A stretch of DNA of 34,862 nucleotides, taken from NCBI GenBank assembly GCA_004796375.1, contig QZLA01000087.1:1-34862 (forward strand), written 5' to 3'. This document shows, in pieces, positions 16,415 through 24,215 of this stretch. Source of the DNA: Desulfobacteraceae bacterium. GTDB lineage: Bacteria; Desulfobacterota; Desulfobacteria; Desulfobacterales; Desulfobacteraceae. The position numbers and the translations under genes are program-made. Under the pieces are notes generated by a model, which had not been told where the DNA came from, ran no database searches, and was given only the letters and a program-made list of their open reading frames with translations. Within the stretch, counting starts at the first letter, position 1. Every line of letters starts with the position of its first letter.

Positions 16415-17155
16415 TTACCTGTAATTAAACCCGCGGGATTTTAGAAACGCCTGCATGTGAGGGCGGGATTCCTTTCCGACCAGGGCCTTCATCTCAAGTG
16501 TCCATGAACTCTCCTTACCACCGTTTGTGCGGGAACGATAGTATTGAGACATCTGCTCGTCATATGATTCGATCAAGGCCTTGTCCCCTGATTGGGAATA
16601 GATCTCCTCCTTGAGTATGACCTCCAGGGGCAACCGGGGTTTGCGTTCCGGATCCTGATCCGGATATCCCATACAGAATCCGAACACCGGATAGACCTGG
16701 TCGGGCAGTTCGAGAAGTTGGCTGACCTGCTCGGGATCATTCCGGATTCCCCCGATGTAGCAGATGCCCAAGCCCTTTGATTCCGCAGCAACCGCACAAT
16801 TCTGTGCAAACAGTGCCGCATCCACGGTGGCAATAATAAACTGCTCGGTCATTCCCGGCTCAAATACGCCCCCCTGGGCCTTACATGCCTGCCCGGCCCG
16901 GTTCAGATCCGCACAGAATACCAGGAACACGGCCGCGCTTTCAACATAGGCCTGGTCACCGGCAAGTACTCCAATCTTTTTTCGGGTATCGCCATTCCTC
17001 ACGCGGATCACCGTAGTGGCCTGCAGATTGCTGGATGTGGATGCACACTGACCGCAGCAAATGATGTCCCTCAAAAGCTGTTCATCCACCGGTGTCTGTT
17101 TGAATTTCCGTATGGATCGATGGGACTTCAATACCTCTATAACGGTGCTGCTCAT
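16415..17155 (-). CDS. NfsA-type NAD(P)H:FMN nitroreductase
   Basis: A 246-residue flavoprotein that probably reduces nitro groups or quinones with NADPH. Family motifs are HRSIRKFKQTPVDE at 12-25 (FMN phosphate contact), the ASTSSNLQATTVI stretch at 38-50, and the GLGICYIGGIRNDP region near 131-144. The end, with a tail beyond residue 190 as in NfsA, favours that subgroup over NfsB. The ATG at 17155 is preceded by a strong GGAGGTGACAGAG; the frame runs upstream by 28 more codons without a ribosome binding site. It is the first gene of the pair with the MFS exporter. Confidence 0.85.
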   Translation of the reverse strand: MSSTVIEVLKSHRSIRKFKQTPVDEQLLRDIICCGQCASTSSNLQATTVIRVRNGDTRKKIGVLAGDQAYVESAAVFLVFCADLNRAGQACKAQGGVFEPGMTEQFIIATVDAALFAQNCAVAAESKGLGICYIGGIRNDPEQVSQLLELPDQVYPVFGFCMGYPDQDPERKPRLPLEVILKEEIYSQSGDKALIESYDEQMSQYYRSRTNGGKESSWTLEMKALVGKESRPHMQAFLKSRGFNYR

Positions 17156-17250
17156 CTCTGTCACCTCCTTTTCGGCTATGCGGGAGACCTCACAGGATTC
17201 AATCCAGAACACATACGGCGCTGTACCCTGCGCTGTCATCTGATACCGAC

Positions 17251-17277
17251 ACTATAAAAATCTGCCGGTTTAATCAA
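17251..17277 (-). promoter_or_regulatory. Weak candidate promoter for the nitroreductase-MFS pair
   Basis: Minus-strand TTGATT (17277-17272) and TATAGT (17256-17251) are 15 bases apart. The -10 is a 5/6 match, but the spacer is short. Apart from this the 296-base divergent gap 17156-17451 shows no clear promoter for the LysE gene and no further ORF. Confidence 0.3.
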
Positions 17278-17451
17278 TTTTTTTTATTATCCCTTGCGCG
17301 GTCCAGCCCGTGAGTGATCCATAATGAACGGCCAACCGCCCGGTAATCCTTAAAATTTTAATCAAGCCCCGTGAATTACCTTAAAATCCCTATTCAACGG
17401 CAGTGATTCCTTGTGTATGCTATGCCTGAACATTTAACCCTGAGGTGATCA

Positions 17452-18099
17452 ATGAAACCCTTTCTCGACGGTATTATGACCGGCCTGCTGCTTCAACTGG
17501 CGCTGGGACCTGTTTTTTTCTATATCCTGGGTATCACGGTGGACAGCAGCTACCTTAACAGCCTGATGGCCATCCTTGCTGTCACTTTAGCGGACTATAT
17601 CTATATCGTTCTCTCCCTGATCGGCATCGGCCGCCTGCTCCAGCATGACCGGGCCAAAACTGTTTTCGGACTGACCAGCTCCCTGGTTCTGGCCATATTC
17701 GGTATCCTGATCTTCTATAAGGGATTCGGGGCGTTCAGCACCACCGTGCATTCTGCTTCAATGGCCTGGACGCCGGTGAACAGTTTTACCAGCGCGTTTA
17801 TCCTGACCATATCCAGTCCGCTGACCATTATCTTCTGGAGCAGTATCTTTTCGGCCAAGGCCATTGAAAAAGGCTACCAGAAGGGTCAATTAACCATATT
17901 CGGGCTGGCCACAGGGTTTTCCACATTCCTGTTTCTTTGTGTGACCATGCTCATCCTGTCCGCCGTAAAGTCCGGCATCCCGACCATCGCTGTTCAAACC
18001 CTGAACTGTGCAGTGGGGGTCATCCTGATAACTTACGGATTTACCCGGGGATTCAAAATGATCCGGGATAAAAAAAATGCGCCTCAATCCTTGGCTTAG
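17452..18099 (+). CDS. LysE/RhtB-family exporter
   Basis: A 215-residue inner-membrane exporter, probably of amino acids or similar small molecules. Six hydrophobic segments are visible (about 5-28, 36-60, 70-92, 112-134, 146-171 and 178-200). The N-terminal motif LQLALGPVFFYILG at 14-27 and the AILAVTLADYIYI segment at 40-52 are characteristic of the family. The ATG follows GAGGTGATCA. It lies 70 bases before the ferredoxin-nitroreductase gene on the same strand and may be co-transcribed. Substrate cannot be predicted. Confidence 0.85.
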   Translation: MKPFLDGIMTGLLLQLALGPVFFYILGITVDSSYLNSLMAILAVTLADYIYIVLSLIGIGRLLQHDRAKTVFGLTSSLVLAIFGILIFYKGFGAFSTTVHSASMAWTPVNSFTSAFILTISSPLTIIFWSSIFSAKAIEKGYQKGQLTIFGLATGFSTFLFLCVTMLILSAVKSGIPTIAVQTLNCAVGVILITYGFTRGFKMIRDKKNAPQSLA

Positions 18100-18169
18100 C
18101 CTTTCATATTGGTTTTAAACACCGAACATGGTAGATTGTCTCCAAATCATCTGAAACAGGAGATATGAC

Positions 18170-18991
18170 ATGGCATTATTCACCATTGATCAGGATAAAT
18201 GTGATAAAGACGGTATCTGTGCCCTGGAGTGCCCCGCCTATATCATTGAAATGACTGAAGAGGGACCGGTACCGATTGACGGTGCCGAAGAGATATGCAT
18301 CAACTGTGGACACTGCGTTGCCATATGCCCCAAATCGGCGATCCAGTTGGTCACCCTGACAGCAGACCAGTGCCTCCCCATTGAAAAGAACCTTGCAGTG
18401 CCGGCCCAACAGGCTGAGCAATTCTTGAGATCCAGGCGCTCAATCCGCAGGTACAAGGATAAGGAAGTCCCGGCCGATGTTTTCGAGAAAGCCCTTGAGA
18501 TCGCCTGCTGCGCGCCAACGGGCAGCAACCGGCAGCCGGTGCAATGGCTGGTGCTCAGCAAAAAAGAGGATGTGGTCAGCGTGGCGTCCCATGTGATTAA
18601 CTGGATGCGCTATGTCATTCAAAATCATCCGGAAATCGCCCAGGCGTTCAATATGGAAAACCTGGTGAGCCAGTGGGATCAGGGGCTTGACAGAATCTGC
18701 AGGGGTGCCCCTCAGCTGATTTTTGCCTATGCCTCGGATGAATTCGGCAGTGGTGCTGCAGACTGTCACACTGCCCTGGCCTACCTTGAGCTGATTCTGC
18801 CTTCACACGGACTGGGCAGCTGCTGGGCCGGCTATGTTAACTACGCTGCCGGCCAATGGCCCGACCTGAAAGCAATGCTCAATCTGCCGCCCGGCCATAC
18901 CTGCCACGGTGCTTTGATGGTGGGATACCCCAAGTTCAAATATGCACGGGCTCCAAAACGAAATGCCCCGGTAATCCGGTATCACACTTAA
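18170..18991 (+). CDS. Ferredoxin-domain nitroreductase fusion
   Basis: A 273-residue cytoplasmic redox enzyme. Residues 1-60 form a two-cluster ferredoxin module: Cys11, Cys17 and Cys21 (CDKDGICALECP) with Cys43, Cys46, Cys49 and Cys53 (CINCGHCVAICP). Together these seven plus one more ligand would make two [4Fe-4S] clusters, the first with an unusual spacing. Residues 85-273 are an FMN nitroreductase domain (RSRRSIRRYKDKEV, APTGSNRQPVQW, HGLGSCWAGY). Such fusions in strict anaerobes draw electrons from reduced ferredoxin rather than NADPH. The ATG follows AGGAGATATGAC. The substrate is unknown. Confidence 0.88.
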   Translation: MALFTIDQDKCDKDGICALECPAYIIEMTEEGPVPIDGAEEICINCGHCVAICPKSAIQLVTLTADQCLPIEKNLAVPAQQAEQFLRSRRSIRRYKDKEVPADVFEKALEIACCAPTGSNRQPVQWLVLSKKEDVVSVASHVINWMRYVIQNHPEIAQAFNMENLVSQWDQGLDRICRGAPQLIFAYASDEFGSGAADCHTALAYLELILPSHGLGSCWAGYVNYAAGQWPDLKAMLNLPPGHTCHGALMVGYPKFKYARAPKRNAPVIRYHT

Positions 18992-19032
18992 TCCGTTACC
19001 GGACACCGGCATGCGTTAATCGCTGGGTCGGT

Positions 19033-19914
19033 TTAAGCAATCCCGGTGTAAGCGGTGGCAAACGAAAATAGCGGGGAGGCCTTCCTTCGGGAAAGCCCTC
19101 CCCCGGCATATTGATCCCTGCATGCTCCGGCCGTTGTCACACGGATATCGTGAAACCCCAGCCCGGATAAGAAACCGGGAAGATCATGCCCATCAATTCC
19201 AAACTTAAAGGGTTCCCCTTTCCGTTTGGCCCATTGATGCATATTTCTCCCCCCGCGGTTTTGTATCGTCCCGTCCACGACCCCCGGAGGCAGAAAATCA
19301 AATACCACGGAGCTCCCGGACCCGCTGTTCCCGGAAATAAAAGTAAACAGTGACCGCACCGCCTGCGGATCAAGATACATGATCAATCCCTCCAGGATGA
19401 ACAGCGATCGCTTGTTCGAGTCATACCCGTGATCCTTGAGCGATTGTGCCACGCCCTCTTTCTCAAGTTGAAAAGGAACAAAAGCGACATGACCGGGCAG
19501 GGTATCCAGGACGGATGATAAAATGTGTCGTTTATGCGCCTGGGTGGATTGGTGATCCACATCAAAGATCTGCACCCCGTTCTCCAACTCCGGCATGCGG
19601 TATGGGCGGCAGTCATATCCCGCACCCAGGATAATAAGTTGTTCAACCCCCTGTTTGACACCTTCCCTGATATGGTCGTCAATAAACCGGACCCTTATGG
19701 GAACGGTATCCGGTGCACCGGGGTTGATCAGATTAACGACCCACAGATAGAATTTGGCCCTCAGCGGCTTTTTACAGCGGTCAACCCAGGGGCCGGTTAA
19801 GAAGTGAACGGCAAAGGAATCTTCACACAGGCGGTCTTTTCGGGGTCTGAGCATTTCAAAGGCACGGAATCCTGCCATCTCTTCAGCAGTTTTACTCTGG
19901 AGTTTTTTTTCCAT
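19033..19914 (-). CDS. SAM-dependent methyltransferase, leucine carboxyl methyltransferase-like
   Basis: A 293-residue protein of the Ppm1/LCMT-like superfamily (TIGR00027 type), which methylates carboxylates or small molecules. SAM-binding motif I is ILGAGYDCRPYRM at 95-107, the acidic motif is FDVDHQ at 117-122, and EGLIMYLDPQAV lies at 175-186. I placed the start at the ATG at 19914, directly after AAGGAGGAGATT; the frame continues 28 codons upstream without support. It follows the TetR gene by 64 bases on the same strand, so it is likely the regulated target. A G/C-rich hairpin lies inside its 3' end. The substrate is not evident. Confidence 0.82.
   Translation of the reverse strand: MEKKLQSKTAEEMAGFRAFEMLRPRKDRLCEDSFAVHFLTGPWVDRCKKPLRAKFYLWVVNLINPGAPDTVPIRVRFIDDHIREGVKQGVEQLIILGAGYDCRPYRMPELENGVQIFDVDHQSTQAHKRHILSSVLDTLPGHVAFVPFQLEKEGVAQSLKDHGYDSNKRSLFILEGLIMYLDPQAVRSLFTFISGNSGSGSSVVFDFLPPGVVDGTIQNRGGRNMHQWAKRKGEPFKFGIDGHDLPGFLSGLGFHDIRVTTAGACRDQYAGGGLSRRKASPLFSFATAYTGIA
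19073..19103. repeat. G/C-rich hairpin with UUCG loop inside a 3' coding end
   Basis: GGGGAGG (19073-19079) pairs with CCTCCCC (19097-19103), and the inner arms close a C-TTCG-G tetraloop on the plus strand. It lies 80 bases beyond the ferredoxin-nitroreductase stop but within the convergent methyltransferase gene. No T-tract follows, so termination is only a possibility. Confidence 0.4.
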
Positions 19915-19978
19915 AATCTCCTCCTTGATAAAAACGCTTTGGAACTCAATATCAAAAAAACCGGGCCCGATGCCCGGC

Positions 19979-20560
19979 TCAGTTGTCCTCAGACGCAAAC
20001 TGTTTTTTCAGACCTTCAAGAAGTGCGATGCTGCCGTTTTGAATCACCCATATGATCCGTTCCAGATTCCACACATCCGGAGGCGGATTGGACACCTGGA
20101 ACGCCAGGCCGTGTGCCATCAGCCAGCGCGTTACCTGGAGGCGATAAATCTGTTCTGTTGTCAACCCCTGAAATGGGGCATATTCAGCCAGTAATCCGGA
20201 GCATTTGTCCCACATGATCTCGCCATAGGTCTTGAAATGCTTGATGTTTTTTTCATTATTGGCCCCCCTGAAAAGGAAAGGCTCCTCCTGGGCGAACATC
20301 ACATATCCGATCCCGTGATCCACCCATGGATCACCCGTGTAGCTACGGTTCATATAGTCAAACAGAAGATCAACACTGATTTTCACCAACTCCTCTTCGA
20401 GTTCATCCATGGAATGAAAAAAGGAGTAGATGGGCCTGGCTGAAGTCCCCAGCCTTTGGGCCAGGGTTCGGGTGCTCAGCGTATGCCATCCCTTTTCCCG
20501 GACCAGACTGCATGCATGAGAGAGGATCTCTTGTTTGGTAAATTTGAATTTTGGAGGCAT
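19979..20560 (-). CDS. TetR-family transcriptional regulator
   Basis: A 193-residue one-domain-plus-ligand-domain repressor. The N-terminal helix-turn-helix is visible at about 7-55 (ILSHACSLVREKGW, LSTRTLAQRLGTSARPIYSFF). The rest is a helical ligand domain, with a DUF-type AQEEPFLFRG segment. I chose the ATG at 20560, 10 bases after AAAGG. An upstream GTG at 20599 lies within the palindromic operator, making it unlikely. It precedes the methyltransferase on the same strand and probably controls that pair. The inducer is unknown. Confidence 0.83.
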   Translation of the reverse strand: MPPKFKFTKQEILSHACSLVREKGWHTLSTRTLAQRLGTSARPIYSFFHSMDELEEELVKISVDLLFDYMNRSYTGDPWVDHGIGYVMFAQEEPFLFRGANNEKNIKHFKTYGEIMWDKCSGLLAEYAPFQGLTTEQIYRLQVTRWLMAHGLAFQVSNPPPDVWNLERIIWVIQNGSIALLEGLKKQFASEDN

Positions 20561-20592
20561 GGATTCAGGCCTTTGGGTTGAATCGTTAATAT

Positions 20593-20620
20593 GCAACACA
20601 TGTTGCGCATCATATGATGC
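20593..20620. promoter_or_regulatory. Two abutting 14-bp palindromes, probable TetR operator
   Basis: GCAACACATGTTGC (20593-20606; arms GCAACA/TGTTGC around CA) is directly followed by GCATCATATGATGC (20607-20620), a perfect palindrome. They lie 33 bases upstream of the TetR ATG, in the short gap after the receiver gene. Autoregulation by two dimers side by side is the simplest reading. Confidence 0.65.
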
Positions 20621-20661
20621 ATATCAAATCAACCCGTGACCTGCAAGAAAAAAATGAACGG

Positions 20662-21243
20662 CTATTTCGTTTTGAACCGCTTTTTATACCAGTCCTGATC
20701 ACCATAGAGCTGGTCCATGCATTTGGGGCACATGCCATGGCTGAACAGGGCAGCAGAATGTTCTTGGATATAGGCCTCTATCTGACCCCATGCGCCCTCA
20801 TCATCCCTGACATCCTTGCAGTTCGCACAGATGGGAATCAGGCCGCGCAAAATTTTGAGCTCTACCTCTTTTTTGACCCTGGCCAGAAGCTCGGGGGCTT
20901 TGAAAGGTTTGGTAATATAATCGGATGCCCCGGCATCAAATCCCTTCACAATGTCCTCGGTCTCGGATTTTGCAGTCAGGAAGATGACCGGTATATGCTG
21001 TTTGGCCATATCGGATTTAATGGTTTCACATACTTCATAACCGGTCATACCAGGCATCATGATATCTAACAAGACAAGATCAAACGGCCGGTTGTCAAGC
21101 CACTCTAAACAGTCCGGCCCATTGAGGGCAAACTCGATGTCATAATGATTCTCTTCCAGGAGGTTGCCCAGAAGCTGAACATTCTTGGGTTCATCATCCA
21201 CGACCAGGATGGAAAATGATTGCTCTATACTGGTTTCTGTCAT
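20662..21243 (-). CDS. Single-domain response regulator with 4-Cys tail
   Basis: A 193-residue protein. Residues 8-125 form a CheY-like receiver with the acidic pair Asp16/Asp17, phosphoacceptor Asp60 (LVLLDIMMPGMTG), Thr90 and Lys112. Residues 130-193 are the four-cysteine module, Cys139, Cys142, Cys172 and Cys175 (PICANCKDVRDDEGAW, HGMCPKC), with the same spacing as the tail of the sensor at 12150-13382. There is no helix-turn-helix or enzymatic output. The ATG overlaps the stop of the hybrid kinase by four bases (ATGA), so it is the last gene of the array and the likely terminal receiver. The output through the Cys module is unknown. Confidence 0.88.
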   Translation of the reverse strand: MTETSIEQSFSILVVDDEPKNVQLLGNLLEENHYDIEFALNGPDCLEWLDNRPFDLVLLDIMMPGMTGYEVCETIKSDMAKQHIPVIFLTAKSETEDIVKGFDAGASDYITKPFKAPELLARVKKEVELKILRGLIPICANCKDVRDDEGAWGQIEAYIQEHSAALFSHGMCPKCMDQLYGDQDWYKKRFKTK

Positions 21244-24212
21244 TGCCCCCCCTCGCCCATTGCTTTGAGCTGATCAAGAATTCCCCTGAACCGGGTAATG
21301 GATCCCTGGATGCCATGCACATCAAAATGTTCGGCCTGTCCGCCCAGTTGCTCCCCATAACGGACAAGCAGATCAATATCATGGACTTGCCCCAGTTTTA
21401 TCACCATCCCGGCAAACTGCCGGACCTGCTTGATGGACAGTTTTTTATCCAACGCCTTCCATTTTTCCATCAACTCTCCCTCTATGGTATCCATGACAAC
21501 GGGAATGTTTTGACGGCCCCTGTCGGATATGGTCAGCGGTTCACCACGATCCGCAACTGTTTTAATGCCTTCGTCCCTTTCACCGGTTCTGTCCCGTAAA
21601 AATGTTGTCAGCACCTTGAGCAGTACCTGGAAATCGATCGGTTTAAAAATACAATCGTCAAACCCCTTTGCCATGATATCGGATGCCTCTGCTGTGGACT
21701 CTGACGCCGTGATGGCGATCACCGGGATCTGACAACTCACAGAGCCCTTTTTCAGATGGCCGAGTGCATGAAACCCGTCCATAACCGGCATGCGTATATC
21801 CATTAAGATCAAATCCGGTACATGTCTGTTGCAAACCGCCAAAGCCTCTTCTCCGTTTCCTGCCAGCAGGACATTGAGCCCTGCACGGCCTAACAACTCT
21901 TCGAGCAGTGTCCGGTTGGAGCGCTCGTCATCCACCACCAGCACGGTCTGATCATCGAACCGGGCGGCATCGGTGTCAAGCGTCTCAGCCGCGTCGCCTG
22001 CCGATTCATGCCCCGCCAGCACCCCGCGGATCAGAATCGTGAACACCGTTCCCTGCCCTATTTGACTCTGAACTGAGATCTGACCGTTCATCATCTCTAC
22101 CAGTCGTCTGCAGATGGTCAACCCGAGGCCGGTCCCGCCAAATTGAGATGCATCCTGACCGGGAGTCTGCCTGAATGCATCAAAAATCGTCGCCAGATCA
22201 GATTCCGGGATGCCGATTCCGGTATCTTCCACCGAGATCTGTATATCGGTGCTCTGGTCTTCATTCCAGTTCAGGGTGCGCACATCAAGTTTAATGTGTC
22301 CCCGGCTCGTAAATTTGACGGCATTGCCGACAATGTTAAACAGCACCTGCCTTAAGCGGATCTCATCCAGTTGAAATGTTTGGGGAAGATCCTTATGGAT
22401 ATTGATCTGGAACCGGATCCCCTTTTCAGACGCCTGGGTGGAAAAAATCTGCTCCACATCCCTGACAACCCGCCTCAAATCCATGGATGTGTAATGCATC
22501 TCAAGCCTTCCGGCTTCAATTTTTGACAGATCCAGAATATCGTTGATGAGTGTCATCAAACTCCTGCCTGCTGTCTTAATGGCCTCAAGGTAGCTTTTCT
22601 GCTTCTCATCCTCAACCAAAGAGGACAACAGTTCGCTGAATCCGGTCACGGCATTGAGCGGGGTCCGGATCTCATGGCTCATATTGGAGAGGAACTCACT
22701 TTTTGCCCGGTTGGCATTTTCCGCCGCGCGCTTTGCGGTCTCAAGCTCCTGCGTCCTTTCACGGACCAGGTCCTCGAGATGGTGCCTGTAGCGATTCAAC
22801 TCCTGTTCATTTTTCTTCCTGTGGCTGATATCCACCACCATACCCAAGGAACCCATAAAAGTCCCGAAATCATCAAATATCGGGGCCCCTGAATAGATCA
22901 CCCAGATCTCTTTTTGATCGGCCCTTTGAAATCTGGCTTCATACTCCTCTGTGATGCCCTCCTCCCGCCTTGACATCTTTTCCCTGAAAAATGAGTGATC
23001 TTCCTCAAAAGCATAGCTCAAATAGGAGCGGCCCAGCATTTGTTCAACCGTGGTTGAAAAGATCTCCGCCATCCGTTGATTCACAAAGGTAAACTCCCCG
23101 GTATGATTGATGACACAAATGCCCTCATTGGCGGTTTCAACCATGAGGCGGTACTTGGTCTCACTTTGTTTGAGTGCCATCTCCCGGTCCAGAATCTTTC
23201 TGGCCATTATATGAAAATTATCAGAAACACTTTTAAACTCCGCATATTCAGGTGCCAGCCTGATGTCGTAATTTCCCTGTGCCAACTGTTTGGCCTGGGT
23301 TTCAAACTGGTCCAGGGAATGTTTGAACCGGCTGGTACCGAACAGCAGAATAAAAAAAATGATCCCGGCCACAACAAACAGGATAATGAAAATGGTGGTT
23401 TCGATATCATCCACGATACCGAGTGCCTGGGTATGATGTTGGAATACGATGACCGACCACCCCGATTTCCTGATCGGTGTGACACTGGAAAGTCCCTTTC
23501 TCTTTTTCCAGACGTCCTCGGTTGAACCCTGCTGTGCCCGAATTCCCATCTGAACCGCCTGCATATTGCTGATATTGATACGCTCACCGGAAAGCTTTTC
23601 CAGGGTATGGGCAATGATAACGCCCCGGCGGTCCACCACTGCGATAAATCCTTCTGCGCCTGTCTTTACTGTCTTTATAATTTCACTAAGCCGGTGCAGA
23701 TCCAGTTGAGCCACCAGAACGCCGGAATCAAATGCTTCTGAAATCGTAACGGATGGATTTTTAGTTTGTGCGGAGATAAATGAATTTGACCAGAAGATAC
23801 CGGGATTGGAAACACCTTTGGCAAAATAATCCTGGTTGCTCAGATCAAGGCCGATAAACTCCTCATTATGGGGAACCAGGCGGGTCACCCGGCCGTTAAG
23901 GTCCAGGATTTGAACCAGCTCGATCAGGGGATTACTGCTGACAAATTCGCCCAAAAGCGCCGCTGTCGACCCGTTGTCTGCCGGGAGCCGGATCAGGGTG
24001 TTCCGCAAGCGGTCAAACCCGCTTAAAGGCTGTAGCAGAATCGTATTGATGTGCCCGGCGACAACTGCCGACAGGTTCAGGTTCCGGGATGAAATATCAG
24101 ACTTGAACCGTTTAGCAATACCGTTGATCAGCACCATCGAGCTGGTTGTAAAAAACAGGGTAACCAGACAAAAAACGATCAGCAGGCGCCGTTGCAGGCT
24201 CGGAACCTTCAT
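21240..24212 (-). CDS. dCache-HAMP-PAS hybrid histidine kinase (kinase C)
   Basis: A 990-residue membrane sensor kinase. Membrane segments at about 10-31 and 272-292 flank a double-Cache-like periplasmic domain. HAMP follows at 293-345, PAS at 350-465, a coiled coil at 468-505, HisKA with His513 (FLSNMSHEIRTPLN), the ATPase domain with N box Asn630, G1 DTGIGIP and G2 GGTGLGL, and a receiver with Asp805 (LILMDIRMPVMDG). The last 85 residues are helical like a histidine-phosphotransfer domain but lack the HxLKG motif. No ribosome binding site precedes the ATG, three bases after the binding-protein stop, so translation is probably coupled. The sensor half is closely related to that of kinase B. 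Confidence 0.9.
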   Translation of the reverse strand: MKVPSLQRRLLIVFCLVTLFFTTSSMVLINGIAKRFKSDISSRNLNLSAVVAGHINTILLQPLSGFDRLRNTLIRLPADNGSTAALLGEFVSSNPLIELVQILDLNGRVTRLVPHNEEFIGLDLSNQDYFAKGVSNPGIFWSNSFISAQTKNPSVTISEAFDSGVLVAQLDLHRLSEIIKTVKTGAEGFIAVVDRRGVIIAHTLEKLSGERINISNMQAVQMGIRAQQGSTEDVWKKRKGLSSVTPIRKSGWSVIVFQHHTQALGIVDDIETTIFIILFVVAGIIFFILLFGTSRFKHSLDQFETQAKQLAQGNYDIRLAPEYAEFKSVSDNFHIMARKILDREMALKQSETKYRLMVETANEGICVINHTGEFTFVNQRMAEIFSTTVEQMLGRSYLSYAFEEDHSFFREKMSRREEGITEEYEARFQRADQKEIWVIYSGAPIFDDFGTFMGSLGMVVDISHRKKNEQELNRYRHHLEDLVRERTQELETAKRAAENANRAKSEFLSNMSHEIRTPLNAVTGFSELLSSLVEDEKQKSYLEAIKTAGRSLMTLINDILDLSKIEAGRLEMHYTSMDLRRVVRDVEQIFSTQASEKGIRFQINIHKDLPQTFQLDEIRLRQVLFNIVGNAVKFTSRGHIKLDVRTLNWNEDQSTDIQISVEDTGIGIPESDLATIFDAFRQTPGQDASQFGGTGLGLTICRRLVEMMNGQISVQSQIGQGTVFTILIRGVLAGHESAGDAAETLDTDAARFDDQTVLVVDDERSNRTLLEELLGRAGLNVLLAGNGEEALAVCNRHVPDLILMDIRMPVMDGFHALGHLKKGSVSCQIPVIAITASESTAEASDIMAKGFDDCIFKPIDFQVLLKVLTTFLRDRTGERDEGIKTVADRGEPLTISDRGRQNIPVVMDTIEGELMEKWKALDKKLSIKQVRQFAGMVIKLGQVHDIDLLVRYGEQLGGQAEHFDVHGIQGSITRFRGILDQLKAMGEGGQ

Positions 24213-24215
24213 AAT

